8,660 bases of DNA. Source: an uncultured Clostridia bacterium. GTDB taxonomy: Bacteria; Bacillota; Clostridia; Christensenellales; Aristaeellaceae. The stretch covers positions 1 through 8,660 of the forward strand of contig CAMMGP010000036.1 in assembly GCA_946496415.1 (NCBI GenBank). The letters run 5' to 3'. Positions 1 through 7,187 of the stretch are shown here, piece by piece. Position numbers and translations under genes: made by a program. Numbering within the stretch: position 1 is the first letter of the stretch; every line of letters begins with the position of its first letter. Under the pieces are notes generated by a model that made no database searches, was not told where the DNA came from, and saw only the letters and a list, made by a program, of their open reading frames with translations.

Positions 1-1783
1 CGGCGGTGTCGTAGTCGGTGGAGACGGTCTCCGGGTTGTTGTTGACGATGACCACTTCAAAGCCCATGCGCCGCAGCGTGCGCACGCAGTGGACGGAGGA
101 ATAGTCAAACTCGATGCCCTGCCCGATGCGGATCGGCCCGCTGCCCAGAACGATGATCACAGGCTTGCCCGAGCGCTGAAAGCGCCGGGAATCGCAGGAT
201 GCGTCCGTGGCGGCGTAGAAATAGGGCGTTTCGGCGGCGAACTCCGCGGCGCAGGTGTCCACCATCTTGTAGGAGAACTGGAACGCTCCGGGAATTTCCA
301 CGCCGAGGCGTTTGAGCGCCTTGTCCGTGTAGCCGAGGCGCTTGCCCTCCTCGTAGGCGGGGTGTGCCTCAAAGTCCGCCAGGTGCTTGAGCTTGGCAAG
401 GAAGAAGCGGTCGATGCGCGTGAGATCAAAGATGGTGTCGAAATCGACGCCCTTTTTGATGGCCTCGAACACGGTAAACAGCCGCCGGTCGTCCATGTCG
501 CGCAGGCGCTCGAGCACGTCGCCCTCCGCGGGCAGATTGAGCGTGTCCATGCCGATCTCCGCGCCGCGCACGGCCTTCATCAGCGCCATTTCAAACGAAG
601 GGGCGATGGCCATGACCTCGCCGGTGGCTTTCATCTGCGTGCCCAATTTGCGGCTGGCGCCGGAGAACTTGTCGAACGGCCAGCGCGGGAACTTGACCAC
701 CACATAGTCCACCGCCGGCTCGAAGCAGGCGCAGGTCTTGCCGGTGACGTCGTTCTTGATCTCGTCCAGCGTGTAGCCCAGCGCCAGCTTGGCCGCCACC
801 TTGGCGATGGGATAGCCCGTGGCCTTGGAGGCCAGCGCCGACGAGCGCGAGACGCGGGGGTTGACCTCGATGACGGCGTAGTCAAAGCTGTCCGGGTCGA
901 GGGCGAACTGGCAGTTGCAGCCGCCGACCACGCCCAGCTCGGTGATGATCTTCAGTGCCGCCGTGCGCAGCATCTGGTATTCGCGGTTGGCCAGCGTCAG
1001 CGCCGGGGCGACGACGATGGAATCGCCGGTGTGTACGCCCACGGGGTCGAAGTTCTCCATGGAGCAGACGGCGATGGCGTTGCCCACGCGGTCGCGGATG
1101 ACCTCGAACTCGATCTCCTTCCAGCCGTAGATGTACTTTTCGATCAGCGCCTGATGGATAGGGCTGGCCTCGAGGCCGCCGGCGGCCACGGCCTTCAATT
1201 CCTCGGCGTTGTAGGCCACGCCGCCGCCCGCGCCGCCCAGCGTGAACGCCGGACGCACGATGACGGGGTAGCCGATCTTCTCGGCGATCAAAAGCGCCTG
1301 CTCGACCTCCGTGGCCGTGGCCGAGGGGATGAGCGGCTGGCAGATCTTCTCCATGGCCTCCTTGAACAGTTCGCGGTCCTCGGCGCGGTCGATGGCCTCC
1401 ACGGGCGTTCCCAGCAGCTTCACGCCCATGCGGTCAAGGAAACCCTCGTGGTAGAGTTGCGAGGAGATGGTCAGGCCCGTCTGCCCGCCAAAGCCCGCCA
1501 GCAGGCCGTCCGGCCGCTCCTTTTCGATGATGCGGCGGATCGTCTCGGCGGTCAGGGGCTCCAAATAGACCTCGTCGGCGGCGAAGGAGGTCGCGTCGTC
1601 CGCGGCGGGGCGGTCGGTCATGATCGTCGCCGGGTTGGAGTTGACCAGCACCACTTCCAGCCCCGCCTGCTTGAGCACGCGGCAGGCCTGCGTGCCCGCG
1701 TAGTCGAACTCCGCCGCCTGGCCGATGACGATGGGGCCGGAGCCGATGAGCATCACTTTTTTGATTCCGTCAAGCATCGGCAT
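1..1783 (-). CDS. carB: Carbamoyl-phosphate synthase large subunit, N-terminal part (runs off window)
   Basis: CarB makes carbamoyl phosphate from bicarbonate, two ATP and ammonia delivered by CarA, feeding citrulline (and pyrimidine) synthesis in the cytoplasm. The frame is open from an ATG at 1783 to the window edge: 594 codons of a protein usually about 1,070 long. The N-terminal ATP-grasp half has GSGPIVIGQAAEFDYAG at residues 14-30, the glycine loop LGGAGGGVAYN near 182-192, and the metal/ATP-binding EVNPRVSRSSALASK block near 304. The internal repeat begins near residue 547 with GSGPIRIGQGIEFDYSS, the expected start of the carbamoyl-phosphate half. A second ATG lies two codons in. The first is preferred because GGAGG (1792-1796) sits 8 nt before it. 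The start overlaps the end of carA by 14 nt, which suggests translational coupling. The C-terminal allosteric (UMP/ornithine) domain is outside the window, so regulation by effectors cannot be judged. Confidence 0.97.
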   Translation of the reverse strand, partial: MPMLDGIKKVMLIGSGPIVIGQAAEFDYAGTQACRVLKQAGLEVVLVNSNPATIMTDRPAADDATSFAADEVYLEPLTAETIRRIIEKERPDGLLAGFGGQTGLTISSQLYHEGFLDRMGVKLLGTPVEAIDRAEDRELFKEAMEKICQPLIPSATATEVEQALLIAEKIGYPVIVRPAFTLGGAGGGVAYNAEELKAVAAGGLEASPIHQALIEKYIYGWKEIEFEVIRDRVGNAIAVCSMENFDPVGVHTGDSIVVAPALTLANREYQMLRTAALKIITELGVVGGCNCQFALDPDSFDYAVIEVNPRVSRSSALASKATGYPIAKVAAKLALGYTLDEIKNDVTGKTCACFEPAVDYVVVKFPRWPFDKFSGASRKLGTQMKATGEVMAIAPSFEMALMKAVRGAEIGMDTLNLPAEGDVLERLRDMDDRRLFTVFEAIKKGVDFDTIFDLTRIDRFFLAKLKHLADFEAHPAYEEGKRLGYTDKALKRLGVEIPGAFQFSYKMVDTCAAEFAAETPYFYAATDASCDSRRFQRSGKPVIIVLGSGPIRIGQGIEFDYSSVHCVRTLRRMGFEVVIVNNNPETVSTDYDTA

Positions 1784-2837
1784 GCGCGTTCCCTCCCATC
1801 ATGGCGACAAAGCGGTCGAAGAGCGTCTCGGCGTCCTGCGGGCCGGCGCAGGCCTCGGGGTGGAACTGCACGGAAAAGGCGTTCATCTCCGGATAGTCCA
1901 GCCCCTCGCAGGTTCCGTCGTTGGCGTTGATATAGCGCAAAACGCCGGGCGCGCCGTCCGCCTTGACGGCGTAGCCGTGGTTCTGCGAGGTGATGAGCGT
2001 GCGCTCGCCCATCAGGTCGCGCACCGGCTGGTTGGCGCCGCGGTGGCCGTACTTGAGCTTCACCGTCTCGCCGCCCTGGGCAAGCGCCATCAATTGGTGG
2101 CCAAGGCAGATGCCGAACACGGGCAGCTTGCCCATCAATTTTTGGATCTGTTTGATCTCAAAGGCGTTCTCGGCGGGATCGCCGGGGCCGTTGGAGAGCA
2201 TCACGCCGTCGTAGCCGCCCGCAAGCACGTCCTCCGCCGCCGTGTCGTGCGGCAAAATGCTCACATGGCAGCCGCGCCGGTTGAGTTCGCGGACGATGTT
2301 GTGCTTGGCGCCGTAGTCCAAAAGCGCCACGCGGAAGCGCGCGTTTTCGCAGGGGGATTCCTGCTTTTCCCGCACGCTCGCCGCCGCCACCGCGCCATGG
2401 ATGGCGTAGGCGCGCAGTTCGGAAAGGTCGGAAGGCACCGCGTCGCAGATGAGCGCGTTCATCACGCCCTCCTCGCGGAGGATGCGCGTGATCTCGCGCG
2501 TGTCCACGCCCATGATGGCAGGCACGCCGCGCTCCTTGAGGAAAGCGTCCAGCGTCATCTGGCAGCGGAAGTTGGAGGGCGCTTCGCAGGCCTCGCGTAC
2601 CACGTAGCCGCGCGCGCGGCACTCGCCCTCAAAATCCTCGGGGATGATGCCGTAATTGCCGATGAGGGGAAAGGTCTGCAGTATGATCTGCCCGGCGTAG
2701 CTGGGGTCGGTGAGCGTTTCCGGGTAGCCGCACATGTTGGTGGTGAACACCAGTTCGCCCAGCCCCTCGCCCTCCGCGCCGAGGGCATAGCCCTCGAACA
2801 CCGCGCCGGAGGAAAGCACGAGATAGCGCTTTTTCAC
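1770..2837 (-). CDS. carA: Carbamoyl-phosphate synthase small (glutaminase) subunit
   Basis: CarA hydrolyses glutamine and channels ammonia to CarB. The protein is 355 aa, normal for the family. The N-terminal CarA domain (about 1-150) includes FTTNMCGYPETLTDPSYAGQ at 31-50. It is followed by a class I glutamine amidotransferase domain with SNGPGDP (215-221), the nucleophile elbow GICLGHQ (Cys244) and QFHPEA (His326, Glu328), so the catalytic triad is complete. The start is a GTG at 2837 whose first base overlaps the argD stop as GTGA (2834-2837). An extended Shine-Dalgarno, AGAGGTGAT (2844-2852 read on minus), lies 6 nt upstream inside the argD tail. The reading frame stays open upstream through argD, but that part is an out-of-frame argD translation and is not CarA-like. 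Its location in the arg operon suggests an arginine-dedicated synthetase, though it could be the cell's only one. Confidence 0.97.
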   Translation of the reverse strand: MKKRYLVLSSGAVFEGYALGAEGEGLGELVFTTNMCGYPETLTDPSYAGQIILQTFPLIGNYGIIPEDFEGECRARGYVVREACEAPSNFRCQMTLDAFLKERGVPAIMGVDTREITRILREEGVMNALICDAVPSDLSELRAYAIHGAVAAASVREKQESPCENARFRVALLDYGAKHNIVRELNRRGCHVSILPHDTAAEDVLAGGYDGVMLSNGPGDPAENAFEIKQIQKLMGKLPVFGICLGHQLMALAQGGETVKLKYGHRGANQPVRDLMGERTLITSQNHGYAVKADGAPGVLRYINANDGTCEGLDYPEMNAFSVQFHPEACAGPQDAETLFDRFVAMMGGNAHADA

Positions 2838-3988
2838 GCCGCGATCACCTCTTTCAGGACGGCGACCGCGGTTTTGAGGTCGTCCCAACCGATGTTGAGC
2901 GGCGGCAAAAGCCGCACCTTGCTCTTCGCCGTCAAGACCAGCACGCCGCGCTTGAGACAGGCGGAGACGATCTCCCCGGCGCTCTTTTCCGTCTCGATGC
3001 CGAGCATGAGGCCGAGGCCGTCCACACCCCGGACGCCCTTCGCGCCCGCCAGTTCGCCGCGGATGTAGTCGGCGCGCTCGCGCACGCCCTGCAAAAATTC
3101 CTCGTCCAGGCGGGAGAGTATGCTCACCGCCCCGGCGCAGGCCACGGGATTGCCGCCGAAGGTGGAGCCGTGGTCGCCGTAGGTGAGGGTGTTTTTGACC
3201 TTTTCGCCCAAGAGCGTCGCGCCGATGGGCAAGCCGCCGCCCAGACCCTTGGCCGTGGAGACGATGTCCGGTTTGAGGCCGTGGACCATGTAGGCGTAGA
3301 GCTCGCCGCTGCGGCCGTTGCCAGTCTGCACCTCGTCGATGCAGAAGAGCATGTCCTTTTCGCGGCAGAGGGCCTCCACGCCGCGCAAAAAGTCGCCGTC
3401 CAGCGCGCGCACGCCGCCCTCGCCCTGCACCACTTCCAGCATCACGGCGCAGGCGTTCTGTTCCTCGCAGAGTGCGCGCACGCTGCTTAAGTCGTTGGGC
3501 GTCGCATAGGCAAAGCCCGCCGGGAAGGGGCCGAAGTGCTGGTGGAACACATCCTGCCCGGTGGCGGCGAGGGTGGCGATAGTGCGGCCGTGGAAGCTGT
3601 CCTTCAAGGTGACGATGGTCGAGCGCCCCGTGGCCTCGCCGTACTTGCGCGCCGCCTTGATCATGCACTCGTTGGCCTCCGCGCCGGAGTTGGAGAAGAA
3701 CACTTTCCGCATGCCTGTGCGCTCACAGAGCATCTCCGCCAGGCGTGCGCAGGGCTCGGCGTAGTAGAGGTTGCAGGTGTGGGGCAGGGCGGTAAGCTGC
3801 CTTGTCACCGCCTCGGCCCAAATGGGATCGGAGACGCCGAAGATGTTGACGGCGATGCCGCTGCCCAGGTCGATGTACTCCCTGCCCGCCTCGTCCCACA
3901 GATGCGCGCCCGCGCCGCGCACGAAGGTGACGGGATAGCGCTTGTAGGTGTTGGCGACATAGGTTTCGCAGGTCTGCTGGATGTTCAT
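2834..3988 (-). CDS. argD: Acetylornithine aminotransferase (class III PLP)
   Basis: ArgD transfers an amino group from glutamate to N-acetylglutamate semialdehyde, giving N-acetylornithine; homologues often also act on succinyl-diaminopimelate. The protein is 384 aa, typical for the family. Visible class III aminotransferase marks are FFSNSGAEANE (97-107, phosphate-binding loop), SFHGRT (131-136), the cofactor aspartate in IDEVQTG (Asp218), the PLP lysine in STAKGLGGGLPIGA (Lys247) and HGSTFGGNP (273-281). An in-frame GTG at 3997 would add three residues, but it overlaps the SD. The ATG at 3988 has GAGGAG (3997-4002) 8 nt upstream and is therefore chosen. That SD is made from the last Glu-Glu codons of argB, leaving a 5-nt gap. 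The stop overlaps the carA start by 4 nt. Confidence 0.97.
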   Translation of the reverse strand: MNIQQTCETYVANTYKRYPVTFVRGAGAHLWDEAGREYIDLGSGIAVNIFGVSDPIWAEAVTRQLTALPHTCNLYYAEPCARLAEMLCERTGMRKVFFSNSGAEANECMIKAARKYGEATGRSTIVTLKDSFHGRTIATLAATGQDVFHQHFGPFPAGFAYATPNDLSSVRALCEEQNACAVMLEVVQGEGGVRALDGDFLRGVEALCREKDMLFCIDEVQTGNGRSGELYAYMVHGLKPDIVSTAKGLGGGLPIGATLLGEKVKNTLTYGDHGSTFGGNPVACAGAVSILSRLDEEFLQGVRERADYIRGELAGAKGVRGVDGLGLMLGIETEKSAGEIVSACLKRGVLVLTAKSKVRLLPPLNIGWDDLKTAVAVLKEVIAA

Positions 3989-3993
3989 ACCGT

Positions 3994-4845
3994 TCACTCC
4001 TCAAACATGGTGCCAAGGCCCTCGTCGGTCAGAAGCTCGATCAGCACCGCGTGGGGCACGCGGCCGTCGATGATGAACACTTTTTTCACCCCACGGCGGA
4101 TGGCTTCGGTGCAGCACTGGGCCTTGGGGATCATGCCCCCGGCGATGACGCCCGTCTCGATGAGGCGCGGCACGTCGCCAAGGTCTATGTGGCGGATGAG
4201 CGTGTCGGGATCCTCGCGGTCGCGGAGGATGCCGGCCACGTCCGTCATCGTCACCAGGCACGCCGCGCCCAACTCGCCGGCGATGCGCGCGGCGGCGGTG
4301 TCGGCGTTGATGTTGTAGGTATTGCCCTCCATGTCGCAGCCCACGGTGGAGACTACGGGGATGTAGCCCCTCTCCAGCACGTCGAGGATCGGCCGCACGT
4401 CCACGCGCACGATCTCGCCCACGTAGCCCAGTTCTTCGCGCAAGGGCCGCGCCTGGATCATGCCGCCGTCCATGCCGCACAGGCCCACGGCGCGCCCGCC
4501 GATGGATTGCAAAAGGTTGACAAGCCCCTTGTTGATCTTGCCGGAGAGCACCATTTGCACGATGTCCGCCGTCTCGCGGTCGGTGACGCGCAAGCCGCCC
4601 ACAAAGCGCGATTCCTTGCCCACGCGCCCCAGCATTTCCGTGATCTCCGGGCCGCCGCCGTGCAAAAGCACCACCTTGACGCCGACCAGCGACAGAAGCA
4701 CGATGTCGCGCATCACGGCGTGCTTGAGTTCCTCGTTGACCATGGCGTTGCCGCCGTATTTGATGACGACGATCTGGCCGTTGTACTGCTGGATGTAGGG
4801 GAGCGCCTGCACGAGGATCTCGGCGCGCTGGGCATTGCTGGTCAT
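3994..4845 (-). CDS. argB: Acetylglutamate kinase, arginine-sensitive type
   Basis: ArgB phosphorylates N-acetylglutamate, the usual control point in organisms with the ArgJ acetyl-recycling route. The 283-aa protein has the amino acid kinase fold marks: IKYGGNAM (28-35, Lys29), LHGGGPEI (61-68), FVGGLRVTD (81-89, acetylglutamate site), NINADTAAARIAG (178-190) and GGMIPK (236-241). Before the kinase core is an extra helix, roughly residues 5-21 (AQRAEILVQALPYIQQY). The C-terminus has HAVLIELLTDEGLGTM (265-280). Both are the known signatures of hexameric, arginine-inhibited kinases and are absent from the insensitive E. coli enzyme. An upstream ATG at 4863 is in frame, but AAGGAGG (4853-4859) lies 7 nt before the ATG at 4845, so the shorter form is used. 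It follows argJ after 27 nt, the only real gap in the operon. Confidence 0.97.
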   Translation of the reverse strand: MTSNAQRAEILVQALPYIQQYNGQIVVIKYGGNAMVNEELKHAVMRDIVLLSLVGVKVVLLHGGGPEITEMLGRVGKESRFVGGLRVTDRETADIVQMVLSGKINKGLVNLLQSIGGRAVGLCGMDGGMIQARPLREELGYVGEIVRVDVRPILDVLERGYIPVVSTVGCDMEGNTYNINADTAAARIAGELGAACLVTMTDVAGILRDREDPDTLIRHIDLGDVPRLIETGVIAGGMIPKAQCCTEAIRRGVKKVFIIDGRVPHAVLIELLTDEGLGTMFEE

Positions 4846-4872
4846 GGGGGTGCCTCCTTGCATGAATATCCG

Positions 4873-6084
4873 TCAGGTGCGGTAGTCGCCGTTGATCTTC
4901 ACATAGTCGTAGGTGAGGTCGCAGCCCCAGGCGACGGAGGAAAATGCGCCGTCGTTGAGATCAACTTCGATGGTCACTTCGTCCTCGAGCAGCACCTTCT
5001 TGGCCTCGTCCTCGGAAAAGTCCACGCCCGCGCCGCTTTTGCACACAGAAACGCGCCCGGCGGCGGAGTGGAAATACACGTCCACTTTGTTTACGTCCAC
5101 GTCCGCGCCCGCATAGCCGATGGCGCAGAGCACGCGGCCCCAGTTGGCGTCGGAGCCGAACATCGCCGCCTTGACCAGCGACGAGCAGATCACCGCCTTG
5201 GAGACCGCGTCCGCCGCCGCCTGCGTCTTTGCGCCCGTAAGCGCGCATTCGACCAGTTTGGTCGCGCCCTCGCCGTCGCGGGCGATCATGCGGCACAGGG
5301 CGGTGGTGACGGCGTTCAGCGCCGCGCAGAAGGCTGCGTAATCCTCGCCCTCGGCGGTGATCTCGGCGTTGCCGGCCATGCCGTTGGCCAGCACGCAGCA
5401 CATGTCGTTGGTGGAGGTGTCGCCGTCGACGCTGATGCGGTTGAAGCTCTTCTGAACGTCCGCCGAGAGCGCCTTTTGAAGCATCCCCGGGGCAATGGCC
5501 GCGTCCGTGGTCACAAACACCAGCATGGTGGCCATGTTGGGGTGGATCATGCCCGAGCCCTTGGCGATGCCGCCCAGATGCGCCGTTTTGCCGCCGAGGG
5601 AAAACTCCACGGCGACGGACTTGACCTTCGTGTCCGTGGTGAGGATGGCTTCGGCGGCGGGCAAAACGTCCGTGGAAAGGCCGGAAACGAGCGCCTCCAT
5701 GCCCGCGGCGATGGGGGAAATGTCCAGCCTCTGGCCGATGACGCCGGTGGAGGCCACCACCACGTCCTTGGCGGGGATGCCCAGCGCGTCCGCGGCGAGG
5801 GCGCACATCTTCTGCGCCACTTCCTCGCCGTCGGCGTTGCAGGTGTTGGCGTTGCCGCTGTTGCAGAGGATGGCGGAGGCGTAGCCGTCGGCGATGTTGG
5901 CCTTCGTGACCAGGAGCGGCGCGCCCTTGACGAGGTTTTGCGTGTACACCGCGGCGGCGGCGGCGCGCTTTTGGGAGACGATCAGCGCCAGATCGCGCTT
6001 TTCGCGGTTTTTGCGGATGCCGCAGTGGATGCCGCTGGCGGCAAAGCCCTGCGCGGCGCAGACGCCGCCTTCGATGAATTTCAT
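4873..6084 (-). CDS. argJ: Bifunctional ornithine acetyltransferase / N-acetylglutamate synthase
   Basis: ArgJ moves the acetyl group from N-acetylornithine to glutamate, releasing ornithine and regenerating N-acetylglutamate. Many versions also make N-acetylglutamate from acetyl-CoA. The 403-aa precursor is the usual length. It should cut itself into alpha and beta chains before the nucleophilic threonine. That site is visible in KGSGMIHPNMATML, with cleavage expected between Ala185 and Thr186. The oxyanion-hole Thr-Gly of the family is in VASTGVIG (Thr113-Gly114), and SGNANTCN (76-83) is also conserved. The start ATG at 6084 has AGGAGG (6095-6100) 10 nt upstream. This SD is embedded in the last codons of argC, with a 5-nt gap between the genes. 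No argA is present here, which fits a bifunctional ArgJ, but sequence alone does not prove the acetyl-CoA activity. Confidence 0.96.
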   Translation of the reverse strand: MKFIEGGVCAAQGFAASGIHCGIRKNREKRDLALIVSQKRAAAAAVYTQNLVKGAPLLVTKANIADGYASAILCNSGNANTCNADGEEVAQKMCALAADALGIPAKDVVVASTGVIGQRLDISPIAAGMEALVSGLSTDVLPAAEAILTTDTKVKSVAVEFSLGGKTAHLGGIAKGSGMIHPNMATMLVFVTTDAAIAPGMLQKALSADVQKSFNRISVDGDTSTNDMCCVLANGMAGNAEITAEGEDYAAFCAALNAVTTALCRMIARDGEGATKLVECALTGAKTQAAADAVSKAVICSSLVKAAMFGSDANWGRVLCAIGYAGADVDVNKVDVYFHSAAGRVSVCKSGAGVDFSEDEAKKVLLEDEVTIEVDLNDGAFSSVAWGCDLTYDYVKINGDYRT

Positions 6085-6089
6085 GGTTT

Positions 6090-7040
6090 TCAGACCTCCT
6101 GTAACACCAGTCCCGCGGTCATGTCCGCGTCCATTTTCAGGTTGAGAAGTTGCACCGCCGCGCCGGATGCGCCCTTGCCGAGGTTGTCGTAGGCGGCCAG
6201 CAGCGTAAAGCGCTCTTCGTTGCCCTCGCAGGCGACCAGCATGCCGTCCGTGCCGGAGAGCAGCCCGGCGGAGGCAAAGCCGTCCTCCGAAAGCGTCTCC
6301 CGATACGCCACGACCGGGCCGGTATAGTAGTTTTTATATACGGCGCGCACTTCTTCCATGCCCGCGCCGCGCAGAAGCTGCGCGCGGTGCAGGGGCACGC
6401 TGACGAGCATGCCGCTGTAAAAATTGCCGACGATGGGCAGAAACACCGGCGGCGCGGCAAGGCCGCAGACCTTCGTCATCTCCGGCAGGTGCTTGTGCGC
6501 CTGCGCAAGGCCGTAGGGCCGGGGCGGGTCGTAGGCCGCGCCCTGTTCGCGGTAGTCGGCGATCATCTTCTTGCCGCCGCCGGAATAGCCGGTGAGGGAG
6601 GTGCAGGAAAGCGGCGTCTCCGGGGAGAGCAGCCCTTCTTTGATCAGCGGCGCGACCAGGGCGATAAAGCCGCTGGCGTGGCAGCCGGGCACGGCCACGC
6701 GCTTGGAAAAGAGGATGGCGTCCAGCGCCTCTTTTCCCAGTTCCGGCAGGCCGTAGGCCCAGCCCGGGGCGGTGCGGTGGGCGGTGGAAGCGTCCAGCAC
6801 CACGGTGCGCTCGTTTTCCACCATGGAAACGGCCTCGCGCGCCGCCGCGTCCGGCAGACAGAGAATGGCCGCGTCGCAGGCGTTGAGCGCCCATTTGCGT
6901 TTGGATACGTCCTTGCGCTCCGCCTCCGCCAGTTCGATCAGTTCCACGTCTTCGCGCGCGGCCAGCCGCTCGCGGATGCGCAGCCCCGTCGTGCCCGCGC
7001 TGCCGTCGATGAACACACTGAACAAGTCTTTCACCCGCAT
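6090..7040 (-). CDS. argC: N-acetyl-gamma-glutamyl-phosphate reductase, short (type 2) form
   Basis: ArgC reduces N-acetylglutamyl phosphate to the semialdehyde with NADPH. The protein is 316 aa, shorter than the common ArgC of about 340. It matches the type 2 ('uncommon form') class as I remember it: FIDGSAGTTGLRIRERL (10-26, Rossmann loop), ILCLPDAAAREAV (59-71), LDASTAHRTAPGWAYGLPEL (82-101), catalytic Cys120 in PGCHASGF, and GYSGGGKKMIADY (151-163), with AHKHLPE (181-187) likely holding the active-site histidine. It is the first gene of the operon. The start is uncertain. ATG 7040 has no Shine-Dalgarno, and with the predicted promoter it has a leader of only about 15 nt. A TTG at 7025 (residue 6) has GGGTGA just upstream and would begin the protein at FSVFIDG, closer to where relatives start. 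Confidence 0.94.
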   Translation of the reverse strand: MRVKDLFSVFIDGSAGTTGLRIRERLAAREDVELIELAEAERKDVSKRKWALNACDAAILCLPDAAAREAVSMVENERTVVLDASTAHRTAPGWAYGLPELGKEALDAILFSKRVAVPGCHASGFIALVAPLIKEGLLSPETPLSCTSLTGYSGGGKKMIADYREQGAAYDPPRPYGLAQAHKHLPEMTKVCGLAAPPVFLPIVGNFYSGMLVSVPLHRAQLLRGAGMEEVRAVYKNYYTGPVVAYRETLSEDGFASAGLLSGTDGMLVACEGNEERFTLLAAYDNLGKGASGAAVQLLNLKMDADMTAGLVLQEV

Positions 7041-7054
7041 AACATGATTTTATA

Positions 7055-7070
7055 ATGTATAATTATAAGC
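7055..7070 (+). promoter_or_regulatory. Candidate ArgR operator 1 (over the arg -10 box)
   Basis: The 16-mer ATGTATAATTATAAGC has one good ARG-box half site (WTGTAT followed by an A/T centre) and a degenerate second half. It contains the perfect palindrome TATAATTATA (7058-7067), and a wider inverted repeat TTATAAT-gtata-ATTATAA spans 7050-7068. It covers the -10 box of the arg promoter, where a bound repressor would block polymerase. The assignment to ArgR/AhrC is an inference from position and the general ARG-box pattern. The palindrome could partly reflect the AT-rich -10 itself. Confidence 0.45.
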
Positions 7071-7090
7071 AAAGTGGGAACGAAAGTCAA
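7062..7090 (-). promoter_or_regulatory. Sigma-A type promoter of the arg operon
   Basis: Read on the minus strand, TTGACT (7090-7085) and TATAAT (7067-7062) are separated by exactly 17 nt, a near-consensus housekeeping promoter. Transcription would start near 7055, about 15 nt before the ATG of argC. The DNA just upstream of the -35 box (about 7100-7115) is a run of A/T, which could act as an UP element. The -10 box lies inside a candidate arginine operator, which fits repression when arginine is plentiful. The hexamers and spacing are seen directly; activity is inferred. Confidence 0.85.
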
Positions 7091-7096
7091 CGCTTG

Positions 7097-7112
7097 GCGA
7101 AAAAATATACAA
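7097..7112 (-). promoter_or_regulatory. Candidate ArgR operator 2 (upstream of the arg -35 box)
   Basis: Read on the minus strand this is TTGTATATTTTTTCGC. It matches operator 1 (read on plus) at 11 of 16 positions, four of the other five being A/T exchanges, so the two sites share WTGTATAWTTWTWMGC in inverted orientation. Their centres are 42 bp apart, about four helical turns, on either side of the -35 box. Paired sites are usual for hexameric ArgR, though the spacing here is wider than the classic 3 bp between E. coli boxes. It may instead be only an AT-rich UP element. Confidence 0.35.
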
Positions 7113-7148
7113 AAACTTCGCATACGGCGCAAATTCCGCCCCGCGCGG

Positions 7149-7177
7149 TCGACAGGGGCGGGCATGTGTGCTATAAT
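7149..7177 (+). promoter_or_regulatory. Sigma-A type promoter of the GNAT gene
   Basis: TCGACA (7149-7154) and TATAAT (7172-7177) are separated by 17 nt, and a TG one base before the -10 box makes an extended -10. Transcription would start near 7184, about 50 nt before the ATG of the acetyltransferase gene. It is divergent from the arg promoter, with 58 bp between the two -35 boxes. A perfect 10-bp palindrome, ATGGCGCCAT (7176-7185), lies over the expected start site. Confidence 0.8.
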
Positions 7178-7187
7178 GGCGCCATAC

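Noticed and set aside
2838..3668. An apparent large fusion upstream of CarA in the same frame.
   Set aside because: The extra N-terminal part is argD read out of frame and has no protein signature. The GTG at 2837 with its strong SD gives a normal 355-aa CarA.
3989..3997. GTG start for argD at 3997.
   Set aside because: It overlaps the Shine-Dalgarno GAGGAG, so a ribosome could not use both; the ATG at 3988 has correct spacing.
4846..4863. ATG start for argB at 4863.
   Set aside because: The strong SD AAGGAGG lies downstream of it and 7 nt before the ATG at 4845.
89..7055. Very long open frames on the plus strand opposite the arg and car genes (for example 89-1930, 1725-3068, 4051-6192, 6150-7055).
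   Set aside because: They lie antisense to clear, motif-complete enzymes, and their translations are rich in His, Arg, Gly, Ala and Asp with no recognisable domain. This is the usual by-product of GC-rich codon use on the other strand.
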